Numbered from the stretch's first letter, positions 1 to 13,713 are shown. The stretch: DNA of 64,000 nucleotides from Amorphochlora amoebiformis (GCA_054601695.1 BAAHQB010000304.1:62001-126000), one strand, 5' to 3'. The notes: generated by a model not told the origin, from the sequence alone. Numbers and translations are program-made.

Positions 1-41
1 AAACAGAAAGGTAACATAACCTACACACCAATGTTTATAAG

Positions 42-1155
42 CCCCCAACCCAATCAAACCATTCCAGGCTGTCCGCACGATCCTCCCCTCCGCATCCTCC
101 CTCCTCCGTGATCATATCCAAACCCTCGAGTTTGAGAACATCATTTCCCGCTCGATCGATATGGCGGCAAGGATGGTCGAACTTCCTACTACTCACACTG
201 CCGCCTACTGGAGCTCCCCGCGAGGCCTCACCCAAGCCCGACAGCTCCTCGAGAAAAAGCTCGAGACAGTTACCCTCGCCCTCGCCCATCAGTCCCTCTC
301 GATGATCGCTCAAGCACGCTTCCTTGAGGTCCGCAGCGCACAGGACGGTGGCGAGGCCGTACCCGAGGGAGTGAAACTCCAGCTCACAAGGAGCTACCAT
401 AATATGCTCGCCGTCCTCCGCTCGCAGCTATCGAGGCTCATGTCACCGAAAGACTCGGCCAAATTTGTGACGAGAATGATCGACGACCAGCTACCACTTG
501 TGGCCGAGGCCCCGCCGCAGTGCAAGGAGCTCGCTTTCGAAAGGCATGCGGACGTGCTTGCTTCAACACTTACGACGCTCGCAAAGCTCAAAGTCCCTTC
601 ATCGACCGACACTGCAGATGTAGGAGAAGTGTACATTCTGGCACAACCCTTGGCCTCGGCGTTTTTGACCCTTTCTACAGATTTGCGTAACTCCGATGCC
701 AATATCACAACTAGTGATATCACCGGTGTTCGTTTCCATATCTCCAAGTCTCGCAAATCATCTCCAGGCGCAGGCGCAGGTACTGTCGAGATGTTATCCA
801 AGATGGCCGCTGGCATGTACTTTTGCACGCGTAAGAGCGATGGCAGGGGATGGGAGATGGTTCGAGCGGTAGCGGTTGAAGAAAGTCATCCTGTTGTGCT
901 TTGTGTTGGAGGAGAGGTGGGTCGATTGCATGTACTTGTCCGTGATGTGCATATGTTTTTACTCGTGAACATATGTGCATATGTCTATGTGTATATATAT
1001 ATATGTATATACATGCATATATATATACATATACATATGTGTGTGTGTTTACATGCGTGTGTGTACATACATGTAAATAATGTATATGAGGATATGCATA
1101 CTACCAATATAAAAAAAATCCTAAAAATATATAATGTATTAATGTATATACATAC

Positions 1156-1254
<99 letters not shown>

Positions 1255-1307
1255 TATGCGTGTGTGTAATATAATATATCTATCTATATATATATATATA
1301 TAATATG

Positions 1308-1350
<43 letters not shown>

Positions 1351-1619
1351 CATAGGTATGCATATACATGTACAGATACAGATGTATAATTTTGCTCTCA
1401 TGAGATCATAAGAGACTATGTACATGTTTACACATGTACATGTTTACACATGTACATGCTTACACATGTACATGTTTATGGTGCCGCTATACATGATGGT
1501 CTAAAAAGGCCGTAGAAGCTATTGTTGGTTACTTACATGCTCTCAAACCTGTTTTTACACGTTGTTACGCATGCTCTCACGGGCTGTAAACCTTCATGTG
1601 CATATTGAAACGATGTACC

Positions 1620-1669
<50 letters not shown>

Positions 1670-1704
1670 ATATATGAATAATATATACTGACATACATAT
1701 GAAA

Positions 1705-1743
<39 letters not shown>

Positions 1744-2116
1744 CATTCTACATAACAATTTAAAGAATATGTGCTTGTGTATGTGTATAAATGCATACGT
1801 TTGCGTATGTTAGTAGGGATCATACGATAAAACTCCTATACATATATATATTCCACATACATATATACATTTCAATGCATACATGCGTGCATATGTACAT
1901 ATACTAGATATATACATGTAGCAATTCGCAAGACGATATCATTATATGAAAACGATAGGTTTCGGGATGTGCGAACGGGGATATTCACCTCGCGAGTGCT
2001 TCAAGTGCGTTCGAGAGCGCAGATCTCTCCGGAAAGAAGAGCGACTCGAACGCAATGAGCTTTTGGATGGAGTCATTGCCAAACTGAAGGATTTCAAGCG
2101 GTATGAAATAGTCTGA
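42..2116 (+). CDS. Gene A, 3' part of an unrecognised gene
   Basis: The 5' end lies outside the window. A long exon opens after an AG at 40-41 and reads through about 290 residues in the frame of the ATG at 161, predicted largely helical and charged (for example [20 protein letters not shown]). It probably ends at 916 or 920, where GTGGGT/GTCGAT donors occur, because beyond that the frame runs into TA/GT repeats. A 19-nt exon may lie at 1509-1527 (AVEAIV). The next clear exon is 1959-2116 ([20 protein letters not shown], then a highly charged helix), with a stop TGA at 2114-2116. Phases fit 916-1509-1959. I do not recognise the family. The 1959 exon carries three cysteines and could be a small metal-binding or structural segment. 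Seen: open frames and splice-like borders. Inferred: that the pieces belong to one gene. Confidence 0.5.
1150..1345. repeat. (TA)n microsatellite in gene A intron
   Basis: Nearly uninterrupted TA dinucleotide runs with TTTA and TAA interruptions. They form the bulk of the intron between the gene A exons at 42-920 and 1959-2116. Such runs recur every few hundred bases through the window and account for almost all of the long low-complexity open frames. Confidence 0.95.
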
Positions 2117-2796
2117 TATTTTCAGCAATACCTAGAATACTACGAGATTAGGGAGTTCGAACACCCCTAGTTGACTTCGGAAACTTATCATTAGTTTTTT
2201 ACTTCAAGCTATAGCCTCTACATAGTCACAAAGCCTCAGCAACCTATGTTGAAATATCGTCAGCCCCCCTCCTTGCCTCACTTCAAGCATAGCCGCAGTC
2301 ACCTAGGTCACAAAGCCTCAGCAACAGATGTATTTGAACACCTCTCATGCTATTTCATAGATCATCAAATTCAAATTGAAATTAAACTATAGATTGTATT
2401 ATGATACATCTAGTAAGCGTCTAGACTAGTTTTTAGCTGGATCTAGCAGTGAAACTTCATTCGGCCAAAACTGACACTAACCTCATGCTGTGTCGCGTAC
2501 CTATATAGCTATATACATCCGGAGATAATATCTTCTAGACCAAATCTACTATACTAGCATCAAAACCAGAGAAATTTTAATTACAACCCCCAGATATGAT
2601 ATCTAGTGACTTCAATCTAGTCAACAAAAATCCAGTATAATTTTGTTAATTGCAATGCAATGATTAAAATAACATAATGCACTCTCTAGTTTAGCTAGTA
2701 CTAGTAGTATCTAGGCTATGTTGTTGCTTTTGGGTAGGATCATCACATGTTGCATGCACAATATCTAGTACAATATGACATGAACATAGTCTCGAT
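2117..2796. other. Convergent intergenic spacer, CTAG-rich
   Basis: This spacer lies between the stop of gene A (+) and the stop of gene B (-). It has no TA microsatellite and no coding signal. Positions about 2203-2260 and 2281-2335 are a direct duplication sharing TCACAAAGCCTCAGCAAC. From 2400 to 2770 the tetramer CTAG occurs about 13 times (TCTAGACTAG, GCTAGTACTAG and similar), well above expectation for this base composition. Both 3' UTRs and poly(A) sites should fall here. Confidence 0.6.
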
Positions 2797-3038
2797 CTAC
2801 AGAAAAGCAAAGTCATCTGTAGCGATAATCTGATTCGCTGCGCATATCGCTCCGATGGCGAAGATCTCACAACCTGTGGACCATAGTCGCAAGCACGGCC
2901 TAAATGTTCGGATTTATATACATATTCTCACAAGTGCAGACGCACGCACATGATAGTATAATATATACGTTTCAAATACATTACGCATAGATACACATAC
3001 ACTCACACACACTCACATAAGAATATGTATAGATATAT

Positions 3039-3070
<32 letters not shown>

Positions 3071-3268
3071 TTATTTATATATACTTTCTATATTTATGTA
3101 ATCTATCCATCTTTCTATGAATCGATCTTTCCATCTACATAGATTATACATATGCATACTTATATTACATACATATTGTGTATATATATATATTTACATG
3201 TACATAGAATAAATTTGACACACTCATATATAAATATTATATATATATATATACATATTATATTATAT

Positions 3269-3318
<50 letters not shown>

Positions 3319-4177
3319 CCTTTTAGCTTCCGTGAGTCCAATTTGTGGAAGGTGTGTTACATGTACACATACATATGGAAATATACCATTCGTGTCTTAG
3401 ATGTGCACATACATATAGATAATATACCTTCGTGTGTTAAATGTACATATATATGTAGATAATATACATTTTTTTCTTATATGTACACGTGCATATAGAT
3501 AATGTACCTTTGTGTCTTATATGTACACGTGCATATAGGTAATATACCTTTGTGTCTTATATGCACACATACATGTAGATAATATATACCTTTGTGTCTT
3601 ATATGTACACATACATATAGATAATATACCCTTGTGTCTTATATGTACACATACATATAGATAATATACCCTTGTGTCTTATATGCGCACATATATTATA
3701 TAGGTAATATACTCTTGCGTCTGATATGTACACATACATATAGATAATATACCTCTGTGTCTTATATGCTCACACACATATAGATAATATACCTTTGTGT
3801 CTTACATGCCCACATACATATTGATAATATACCTTTGTGTCTTATATGCACACATACATATTGATAATATACCCTTGTGTCTTATATGCACACACACATA
3901 TAGATAATATACCTTTGTGTCCTATATGCACACATACATATTGATAATATACCGTTGTGTCTTATATGTACACATACATATAGACAATATACCCTTGTGT
4001 CTTATATGCACACATACATATAGTTAATATACCTCTGTGTCTTATATGCACATATATATATATATATATAGATAATATACCTTCGTGTCTTATATGTACA
4101 CATACATATAGATAATATACCCTTGTGTCTCATATGCACACATAAATATAGATAATATACCCGTGTCTTATATGCAC

Positions 4178-4218
<41 letters not shown>

Positions 4219-4700
4219 TATATAGATAATATACCCTTTTGTCTTATATGTACACATACATTTAGATAATTTACCTCTGTGTCTTATATGCACACATATA
4301 TATAGATAATATATACCTTTGTGTCTTATATGTACACATACATATAGACAATATACCCTTGTGTCTTATATGCACATAAACATATAGATAATAATATACC
4401 TTTGTTTCTTATATGTACACCTACATATAGATAATATACCCTTGTGTCTTATATGCACACATACATATTGATAGTATACCCTTGTATCTTATATGCACAA
4501 ATATATATAGATAATATACCCTTGTGTCTTATATGTACACATACATATGGATAATATACCTCTGTGTGTTATATGCACGCACACACATAGATAACATACC
4601 TTTGTGTGTCATATGTACACACACATACACATAGATAATATACTCTTGAGTGTTACAGGTAGCATACATATCGATAATATACCCTTGTTTGTTATATATT

Positions 4701-4746
<46 letters not shown>

Positions 4747-4938
4747 GATAAGATAGCTATGTTGCATACATATAGAAAGATAATATACCTTTTAGCTTCG
4801 GTGAGTCCAATTTGTCGAAATGTGTCTTCAAGCTTCCTTTCATATTCCTAAAAATACATATATTTAATACATACATATACATATATACACACATATATAT
4901 ATATAAATATATACATATATATATATATATATACAAGC

Positions 4939-4978
<40 letters not shown>

Positions 4979-5416
4979 GTGTATATATAGATGTGACATA
5001 TACATGTTACGTATGTGTGGAGTGGTAGCAGCGTTGCCGTGTTTTTCTGCGACATATGTATATGTTACGTATTATGTGTGCTACTGGTAGCAGCTTGAGA
5101 TGACATATGTATATGTTACGTATTATGTGTGCTACTGGTAGCAGCTTGGGGTGTTTTGCTATGACATATGTATATGTTACGCATTATGTGTGCTACTGGT
5201 AGCAGCTTGAGATGACATATGCATATGTTACGTATTATGTGTGCTACTGGTAGCAGCTTGAGATGACATATGTATATGTTACGTATTATGTGTGCTACTG
5301 GTAGCAACTTGAGATGACATATGCATATGTTACGTATTATGTGTGCTACTGGTAGCAGCTTGAGGTGTTTTGCTATGACATATGTGTATGTCACGTTTGT
5401 GTAGTATTGGTAGCAG

Positions 5417-5463
<47 letters not shown>

Positions 5464-5658
5464 GTTTCGTATGTGTGGTAGGGATACCAGGTTCAGATGT
5501 TTTGCTGTGACATACACACACATATATATACATATACACATATATATATATATATGTTGTTGTGTGTGTGTGTTTGATACCTTGTTTAGGTGTTCTGCGT
5601 CCTCCTCTAGATTTTCGAAATCGATCCAATCTCCCAAAGCGTTAAAACTATTATATTA

Positions 5659-5710
<52 letters not shown>

Positions 5711-5912
5711 TGTTTGCGTGTATGTGTATAATATTTATATTTTGAACTCATGATATATATATATCTCTATATATATATATACATATACTAAAAATATATA
5801 TACATATATATATATTTAATAGCCTTGTGTGAATTTGAGTCCGGTATTGTACGTGTGTTACAACATATATATAACACACCTGGATGACTTTCGATCCAGT
5901 ATTATACGCGTG

Positions 5913-5967
<55 letters not shown>

Positions 5968-6296
5968 CACCTGGATGAGTTCGAGTGCGGTATTGTACAT
6001 GTGTTATTATAGTATATTTAACACACCTGGACGAGTTTGAATCCGGTTTTGTACGCGTGTTATAGTATATTTAACACACCCGGATGAGTTTGAATCCGGT
6101 TTTGTACGTGTGTTATAGTATATTTAGCACACCCGGATGAGTTTGAATCCGGTTTTGTACGTGTGTTATATTATACTTAACACACCTGGATGAGTTTGAA
6201 TCCGGTTTTGTACGTGTGTTATGCGCTCCATGCGCAAACTTACCGATCCCAACAGAGGTCTGAGTAATGTATGTAATATTATATATGTATATGTAA

Positions 6297-6335
<39 letters not shown>

Positions 6336-6494
6336 TACATTCGAAAACACATGTATGCAGGAATGTGTATATGTAGTATATATTTATTCATCTAGGTACT
6401 AACTAACCGTCACGGGGGCTGTACATACAATTATATATATATATATATTATATATATATATATATTCATCTCTATATACATATATGTATGTCTG

Positions 6495-6529
<35 letters not shown>

Positions 6530-6532
6530 ATG

Positions 6533-6567
<35 letters not shown>

Positions 6568-6615
6568 ATATAAATTGACATATATACATATATCTTTACA
6601 TGTAAATATACATAC

Positions 6616-6664
<49 letters not shown>

Positions 6665-6704
6665 GATACGGACCAACGTCAACAGAGATCAATAATAAAC
6701 ATAT

Positions 6705-6745
<41 letters not shown>

Positions 6746-8478
6746 CATACATATATATATATATATATATCATACATGCTTATATATATATATATATATA
6801 CATATATATACAAAATAAATAGATTTGTATGCCTTTGACTATATATATATATACATATTCCACACACACAAAACATATAAGATATACACACACAGAACCC
6901 AAAGATCTAGAAGTATATATATATATATATATACATATATACATATACACACATATATACACACATATACATATACAGAACCTGAAGATCTAGAAGTGTA
7001 GAACCCCCAACAGTAACGACACTCATCTCCCCACCCCACATCGACATCATTCGAGGACTCAGGCCTTTCCCCTCCAGCTCAAGGGGGGGTACCAGTCCGG
7101 GAATTTCTTCGTTCTGAGACTGTATATCTCCAAGCTCCTGTAGATTTAGGGCTAGGTTTAGGGTTAGGTTAGGGTTAGGGTTAGGGTTAGGGTTAGGGTG
7201 TCGTGTTAGAATTAGGGTTCAAACATGGGTAGGATGAGAACTAGGATTAAGATTAGGGTTAAGGTTTGAGTTAGGGTTGGGGCGAGGGCGGGTTAGGGTC
7301 GTGTTAGGGTTGGAATTTGGTTGGAGTTGGACATAGGGTTACGTTTTCGCTTTACGGGGTGGGTTAGGGTTTCGTTAGGGTTGGGGTTAGGGTAGGGGTT
7401 AGGGTTGGCGTTAGGGTTGGGGTTAGGGTTTGGGTTAGGGTTTGGGATGGGTTGGTTCGGGTTTATGACTAGGGTTAGATTTGGGTTATTTTAAGGGATA
7501 TGTGTATGTATACATATGTAATATATATATATATATAAATATATATATTTATATATAATATAAATATATACATATATGCATATATATATATATATATGCA
7601 ATAGGGTTAAGATAAGATTTGGTATAAGGTCAACCCCAACCGTGACCATTCGGGTTATGGTTAGGATTATGGTTAGGATTATGGTTAGGGTTATGGTTAG
7701 GGTTATGGTTAGGGTTATGGTTCACGGCGCGGTTTGGGTTATGATTAGGGTTAAAGTATGGTTATGAATAGGGTTAAGGTTATGGGTTAGGGTTATGGAT
7801 CTGATTGAGTTATGGCTAGGAAATATTATGGTTAGGTTAGGGTTAGGATAATGTTTAGAATAATGGTGAGAGATATGCTTGAGGCTAGGACTAGCCTCGT
7901 GGTGTGGTTAGATTGTGAGCAAAATAAGGGTTAGTGTTGTCGTCAGAGTAATACCTATGATTAGCTTTAGTGTTATCCTTAGGGTTGTATTTAGGGTTAT
8001 GGGTAGGTTACGAAGATTAGTTTAGTGAATCGTTAGGATAATAGTTGTTAGGGTTACGGTTGTGGTTAGTTATCAAGATTAGGTTAGTGTTATCGTAGGG
8101 TAATAGTTATGGTTATGGTTAGGTCATGAAGACCAGATTAATGATATTGTTAGGTAAATTAATGGCCATATATTGATATATTAGATACACATGTGCATAT
8201 GGTGACCTTAATATCCTCCTTTGGCTCTTCCGAAGAGGACGATTTCTATGTTACTCTTAGGATTAGCTACATACACCATTGGCTTACTAATAGGCTTACC
8301 TTATAGGCTTACCTTATGGGCTTACCTTACAGGCTTAGCTTATAGTTGTAGATACCGTAGGTTCAGTATGCTCAGGCTTGGGTATATGTAAGTATATTTA
8401 TGTGTAAATTGATTGTTCTGTTTGTATTAATGTGTTCAATGTAATACAGCGCAGATATATTGTATTTCGAATTGATCA

Positions 8479-8510
<32 letters not shown>

Positions 8511-9530
8511 TAGATATACATATATCTAGTATACATAGGGAATGCATAAGATAACGGTGGTAAGGTGTTTATATAGCTTTCAATACACCTTTGCGTTCTT
8601 CAACTGCTTTATCACATCTTCTGCATCCCGTATAGCCTACAAAGTATTACCCACTATCTATCCATACATATACGCATATCTATAATACATAATACGGATA
8701 CATAATATAATACACGTGTATTCACATCTTCTGCATCCCGTATAGCCTACAAAGTATTACCCACTATCTATCTATACATATACGCATATCTATCAATACG
8801 TAATACGGATACATAATATAATACACGTGTATTCACATCTTCTGCATCCCGTATAGCCTGGGAAGTATTACCCAATATCTATCAATACATATATCTATCA
8901 ATACATATACGCATATACTAGACTATACACACGTGTATTCACATCTTCTGCACCCCGTATAGCTGGACAGTGTTACCTAATATCTTAAAAATAATAATAC
9001 ATATACGCATATACTACATTCTACACACGTGTATACACGTAATTTTATATAATAACGCTCACAATAGTGTTCGTATTCAATCCCCCAAAACTACATATGT
9101 ACATAAGTAATATACAAACAGCAAATACATGATATTATACAGTATAGCTAACCTTGACTTATTCTTCACATACACAAAATATTAGAGCTAACACTAAACG
9201 CATTGTGCAAACTGTGTGTATCATAGCGTAATATTATATCGTTAACCTCACACTTTCACCAAGCATTCAACCCTCAGGTGCATGTGTATATATCCTACAA
9301 AAACGCACATACATATATGTAATATTATTTGAAAAAGCACCCTAAGTTCACATTGAATCCTGCCGAGCCCAACAGAGGCCGTGTTGGGTTTCGTCCCTCT
9401 GGCGCTATGGTCGTTTTTAACAGCTCTCTTCTTCTTGCCTTTACCCTTTATCTGCCTCTGAGTGTGGAAAGAAATATTCATGTTTGTACACGCACATATA
9501 AATATGCAAAAATGTATATATATATATATT

Positions 9531-9562
<32 letters not shown>

Positions 9563-9566
9563 TATC

Positions 9567-9623
<57 letters not shown>

Positions 9624-9689
9624 TCGTTTTCAACAATCCTCTTCTTCTTCTTTTTCCCTTTATCTGTGAGTGTGGAAATATACACGCAC

Positions 9690-9726
<37 letters not shown>

Positions 9727-9819
9727 CATATATTATATATATTATATATATATACACACACACACATATATATGTATATATACACATATTATATAGGTAC
9801 ATATTATTATTATTATTAT

Positions 9820-9860
<41 letters not shown>

Positions 9861-10709
9861 ATAGGATTTCTAACCGTGGCTTATAATAAGCCCAGCCCTG
9901 ACGCTAACCCTAACCTAGCCCTAACCCTAACCCCAGCCCTAGCCCAGTTACCCCAGCCATAAGGCTAAGTTAGGCGTAGGGTTGAGTACCAGCGCTTTTG
10001 CTGGTTGAATGGGTTTCTCAGTCCTGTCCTCTGGGTCGCATAGGCCTGAAGGACAAATTTAATTTCGCATTTTGTTCAAATGAGTATATCTGGTGTATTG
10101 TGTACGTAATTATATGCAGAGATATGTGAATATATATTTATATGTGCCATATATATACATACATATATATATATATATATATATGTGTGTATATATGTAT
10201 ATATGTATATGTGTATATTTACATATATACTATAGGACAAATGTACACCACATTACATAGACCCATACATACATACACATACATACACCCCGGTGTAAAG
10301 ATTATGCATTTGGATGTACATACACATGTGATGGTGCTATGTATCTGATAAATATGTATCACACATGTACATATTCATAAACTTGTTATGCATCTGATAC
10401 CTCGACAGAGGGTCTGTGTGCAGCAAGGGTGCTTGGTCATCAGCGAGAGCGCTCCGGCGAGGAGAGCTGAGCCGAATAGAGACATCACTACTATCCTTCT
10501 TTTGGACCTATGTATCCACATGTCTGTATGACTATACATACACACCTATGTATAAATATACTCGATAGATATTTATATATATGTATTTACTTATATATGT
10601 GTGTACTCTAAATCTATACATATATATATATATATATATGTGTATATATATAATATATAAATATATACATACATATATATATATATATATATATCTCAAT
10701 ATACATAAC

Positions 10710-10753
<44 letters not shown>

Positions 10754-11199
10754 CATACATATAGAATTCTTTATACGATTACATCAATAATAATAACACG
10801 AGCATCAATAAAAAACACCACTAAAACAAACAACAATAGCCCTTCCTACCCCCCCCTCTCCGAAAAATCCCAAATGAGGCACCCCATACGCTTATCTTAC
10901 CATCCACGTATCAAAGCGAATAAGAAATAGACCCCGAAATTGACAAGTGGGTTGACAAGCAACAACGCCACTCCTCCGATGTAGTGCGCACGGTAAGAAA
11001 ACCCAGGCGAGATCTCTAGCGAGCAGATGGAAAAGCGCTGGGACCCCAGCTTCAGGGGGAAGATGAGGAGGTTGGAGAGGACAGCGCAAGCCGAGCATAC
11101 GGTGAAGATGATGTGATGGAGAGTCTGGAAAAAAATGGGCACTGGCTTGGGTTCTCAGGTGTGCGATATATATATGTATGTATGTATTGAATATATATA

Positions 11200-11275
<76 letters not shown>

Positions 11276-11955
11276 TACACATAACAATATGTATATATAT
11301 ATCTATATATATATATATATATATATTCACTTATTAAATGAAATATAAATGAATACATGCACACCGAAATGTCACATCCATACTTCTTGCGCCAGGGAAA
11401 TTCCCTGCTGGGTTCTCCGAATAGACCATGTGAGATACGCAAAGATGTACAGAGTCTGGGACATACTTAGAACCACTGCGACGAATATCTTATAACGGTA
11501 GTCGCCCTATGGATTTCAGTCAACTGAGTCAACATCAGGTAAAGACATATTGATGGTGTGATGAGGACCGCATATACTTGTGCAACAAGACTCTAAACCT
11601 TCCTATTCGAATTTGATATAATTTAAACCACATCCCAAGAATATCCCATTTGGCACATATCATTTAGTGATAAACTAACCATGTAACTGAAGAATGACGA
11701 GACGGTATCATGGAAGTGACTGATAATGTATCGATGCCTACGATACATGCGACAAGTCGTGTAGATACCAATGAGGAATATCTGCAAACATACAATACCG
11801 AACAAAACCAGAGACCTCAGGGCCTCAATACAAAATTCTAGATCGTTGAAAAGGAGACATTTTTCAGGTGAGAGTACATCCATGATGACGAGACCGGCAA
11901 TGAGGCCAAGAATGTCATTGCTCGTCCAGTGCGTCTCGTCCGATTCGTCGCCCAT
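2797..11955 (-). CDS. Gene B, multi-pass membrane protein, 11 exons, family unknown
   Basis: Exons in transcription order: 11955-11680, 11506-11384, 11124-10901, 10507-10401, 10045-9990, 9457-9341, 7137-6982, 6259-6186, 5647-5581, 4847-4789, 2899-2797. All borders are GT-AG with matching phase, and the joined length is 1362 nt, or 453 aa plus stop. The start ATG follows a TA-free spacer and gives [14 protein letters not shown]. Hydrophobic helices lie near residues 15-30, 47-68, 98-118, 138-155, 181-203 and 213-230, so the first half is a six-span membrane domain. Residues 245-420 are polar, with a basic run ([12 protein letters not shown]) and an acidic one (ENLEEDAEH). A short hydrophobic patch ends the protein ([16 protein letters not shown]). 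I do not recognise the family; a receptor or transporter fold is possible but unsupported. Introns carry junction-derived minisatellites. Confidence 0.72.
3390..4780. repeat. Minisatellite, about 40-bp unit, roughly 30 copies
   Basis: Plus-strand unit approximately ATAATATACCTTTGTGTCTT followed by ATATGTACACATACATATAG, with point changes and inserted TA runs. It lies in the last intron of gene B. Read on the gene strand, each unit carries AAAG followed by GTATATTATC and a CTATATGTATG tail, which is the 5' splice site of the exon at 4789-4847. A second, partial copy of that exon end (AATTGGACTCACGGAAGC) sits at about 3318-3355, at the far side of the array. Confidence 0.9.
5010..5520. repeat. 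Minisatellite, 51-61 bp unit, about 8 copies
   Basis: Plus-strand units contain TACTGGTAGCAGCTTGAG and TGTTTTGCTATGACATATG. They lie immediately downstream (on the gene B strand) of the exon at 5581-5647. On that strand the units read AGCAAAACACCTCAAGCTG, resembling that exon's end GCAGAACACCTAAACAAG. The least diverged copy, about 5475-5515, still carries CTG-GTATC like the true donor. Confidence 0.85.
5823..6180. repeat. Minisatellite, about 54-bp unit, 6-7 copies
   Basis: Units contain GGATGAGTTTGAATCCGG and TTTTGTACGTGTGTTAT. Reversed, each unit contains the last 30 or so bases of the gene B exon 6186-6259 plus its donor (AAACTCATCCAG then GTGTGTTA). The array lies in the intron that starts at that donor. 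One unit is expanded by a (TA)n run at 5918-5965. Confidence 0.9.
7145..7480 (+). repeat. Degenerate TTAGGG array in gene B intron
   Basis: Tandem TTAGGG hexamers with many variants (GTTAGGGTTG, TTTAGGG, GGTTAGGGTCG). On the gene B strand this is CCCTAA, and it ends directly at the acceptor of the exon 6982-7137 (ATCTACAG). It is intronic, not a chromosome end, because coding exons of the same gene lie on both sides. Confidence 0.9.
7595..8160 (+). repeat. Highly diverged TTAGGG-type array (GGTTATG/GGTTAGG)
   Basis: Repeats of GGTTAGGGTTAT and ATGGTTAGG drifting into unrelated sequence by about 8130. Same intron as the array at 7145-7480, separated from it by TA runs. It is more decayed than the arrays near 28 or 46 kb, suggesting different ages. 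Confidence 0.8.
8200..9250. repeat. Four copies of a 106-111 bp tandem unit in intron of gene B
   Basis: Units start with CACATCTTCTGCATCCCGTA at 8613, 8723, 8834 and 8940, and each ends with ACACGTGTATTCA. Spacing is 110, 111 and 106 bp, and the last two copies are more diverged. A smaller repeat of GGCTTACCTTATA occurs at 8280-8345. No exon-like island is seen between 7480 and 9340. The unit does not obviously match a neighbouring splice junction, unlike other arrays in this gene. Confidence 0.85.
9618..9692 (-). repeat. Pseudo-exon copy of gene B exon 9341-9457
   Basis: On the minus strand this reads CACACTCACAG, then ATAAAGGGAAAAAGAAG and GATTGTTGAAAACGAG. The true exon has CACACTCAG, then AGGCAGATAAAGGGTAAAGG and GCTGTTAAAAACGACC. 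The copy keeps the acceptor and the first 13 or so codons, then breaks into TA. It lies upstream of the real exon in the same intron. Confidence 0.8.
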
Positions 11956-13022
11956 CGTTGCTTAAACCCTGGGGATATCGTCATCAAACAAGTGAGAAAG
12001 TACACCGCTCAAACCGAAAATGGAAATTTCAGCACACTACAGCCCAGGTTTGTGAATTTCCAAGGAGAAAGAGATATGCATGTATAACAGAATACGTCTT
12101 GTGTCGAGGGTACGTTATTTTACGCCCAGAAAACAGGTAAGCCGCTCTTAGATGAGTGAAATGGCCGCCCTCGACACGACGACGGAACCCAGTCGATGGA
12201 CGATGCGCAGGGGTAGTTCCGCGGTTTAGTCGTATCTGCGCTATTCTTAGGCTAGATAATTAGCACAGAAAGTTCTAAAAGGAATACTATTAAGGGGCAT
12301 TCGACATAATTAAAGGTCAATACTTAGTGACGTACCTGAGAGTCACGTTCATTGGTTAGATTTCTTAGGTGTTTCTTTCATCTGCCCCGAAGAATTAAAC
12401 TATTTTACATTGTCTTTAAACAGAACTGTTCTTTTCGCACTTTAGTTGCGGCATACGATGTTCTGTCACGCCGTGTGTCACGACACGTCACCAATAGTTG
12501 TCACAAGCCGTGTCACGATATAATGCTCCGGTGCGGGTTAGGGCTTCGCAGAGATCTCAGCGGGATATTTTTTTTGTGGGGGTGGAGAAAGTGCACACAT
12601 AGTCAAGTGTGGGGAGGGGTTTAGGGTTGTTGTATGCGTGTGAAAAAGATATCCGAGCATAATTTAACAGGTGGGTTTGTCAGATAATGTTATTTTCCTT
12701 CCGGGTTCGGATGTTATGGGAAACATGCATCATTGCGCATGCTATTACACGCACGGTATTAGGCGGATTATCAAATGCGTTATGCACGTGCTCATGGTTC
12801 TTCTGAAACCCAGTAACGCGTTACACGGCGGGACACCTAGCTCACGTTGCTGTTATCATTCCGCTATCATGGCATAATCTTACATGATGGCAGCGGAATG
12901 ATGACACACAACGTGAGCACATACGCACAATGCAGTCTCTTGGATCGAACGACGTACCCGAACTCATGCCGTAGACAGTTTCACATTTTCGCCCGCAGCG
13001 GAACCATGCGCCCTCTCGTAGT
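11956..13022. promoter_or_regulatory. Divergent intergenic region between genes B and C
   Basis: This 1.07-kb spacer has no TA tracts, and the starts of gene B (-, 11955) and probably gene C (+, 13023) point away from it. It contains a cluster of TGTCAC motifs at 12463-12518 (TGTCACG at 12464, 12476 and 12511, plus variants). The same motif cluster occurs in the other divergent spacer at 40.6 kb. It also carries a long inverted repeat at 12840-12918. Small open frames here show no splice or family support. Confidence 0.55.
12840..12918. repeat. Long inverted repeat (hairpin or foldback element)
   Basis: Left arm 12840-12871 begins GCTCACGTTG and contains ATCATTCCGCT. Right arm 12883-12918 is its near-perfect reverse complement, ending CAACGTGAGC. 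The spacer is about 11 bases, and the right arm has a 3-4 base insertion. It could be a small foldback transposable element remnant or a cruciform in the B/C promoter region. Confidence 0.8.
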
Positions 13023-13374
13023 ATGGCGCATAGCAAACGATTTTACCCCTGTACACGGTCTGGTGATGGCAATGTTTATCCCACACAAACGGTATGCATG
13101 TTTCGCAATTATTTTGAGCGGGTGCGTAGCTGGCGAGCATCAGATCCTCAATTTCAAAGCAATATCTACGTTTGTGCATATAAAAATGGAGAAGCATTTA
13201 AGTTCTTAGGGTCATTCAGAGTGAGAAAATTCGGAGTGAGAAATAAGCTTTATTTTTGAAATGAATTTAGATATTTAAGCCATTGATGGACTGCGACACA
13301 GATAGGGAGGCCCAGGTTATATGTGTATTATATATGTATATAGCTGTATGATATATGTACATATATGTATATAT

Positions 13375-13465
<91 letters not shown>

Positions 13466-13546
13466 TCATTTTAATGTATTTACATACACGTACACCGTAC
13501 ACCGTTGTATATCATTTGCATAAATATAAATATATGCGTAGATATA

Positions 13547-13584
<38 letters not shown>

Positions 13585-13666
13585 TATGTATATATATATA
13601 TATATATAAACATATATATATATATGTTATATATGCATGTAAACATATTTACAAAGATACAATATT

Positions 13667-13713
<47 letters not shown>

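Noticed and set aside
3390-4780. Regular 40-bp repeats as a CRISPR array
   Set aside because: Units are contiguous and similar along their whole length, with no unique spacers, and the context is a eukaryotic intron.
7145-7480. TTAGGG array as a chromosome end
   Set aside because: Arrays occur at more than twenty places, in both orientations, between exons of single genes. None reaches the window edge, so they are interstitial.
9329-9481. Plus-strand protein with a hydrophobic start ([18 protein letters not shown])
   Set aside because: It is the antisense of gene B exon 9341-9457, which has proper acceptor, donor and phase.
12352-13259. Several 60-120 codon open frames in the B/C spacer
   Set aside because: They overlap one another on both strands and show no family match. 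Only the segment 13023-13091 was kept, tentatively, because its donor and phase fit gene C.
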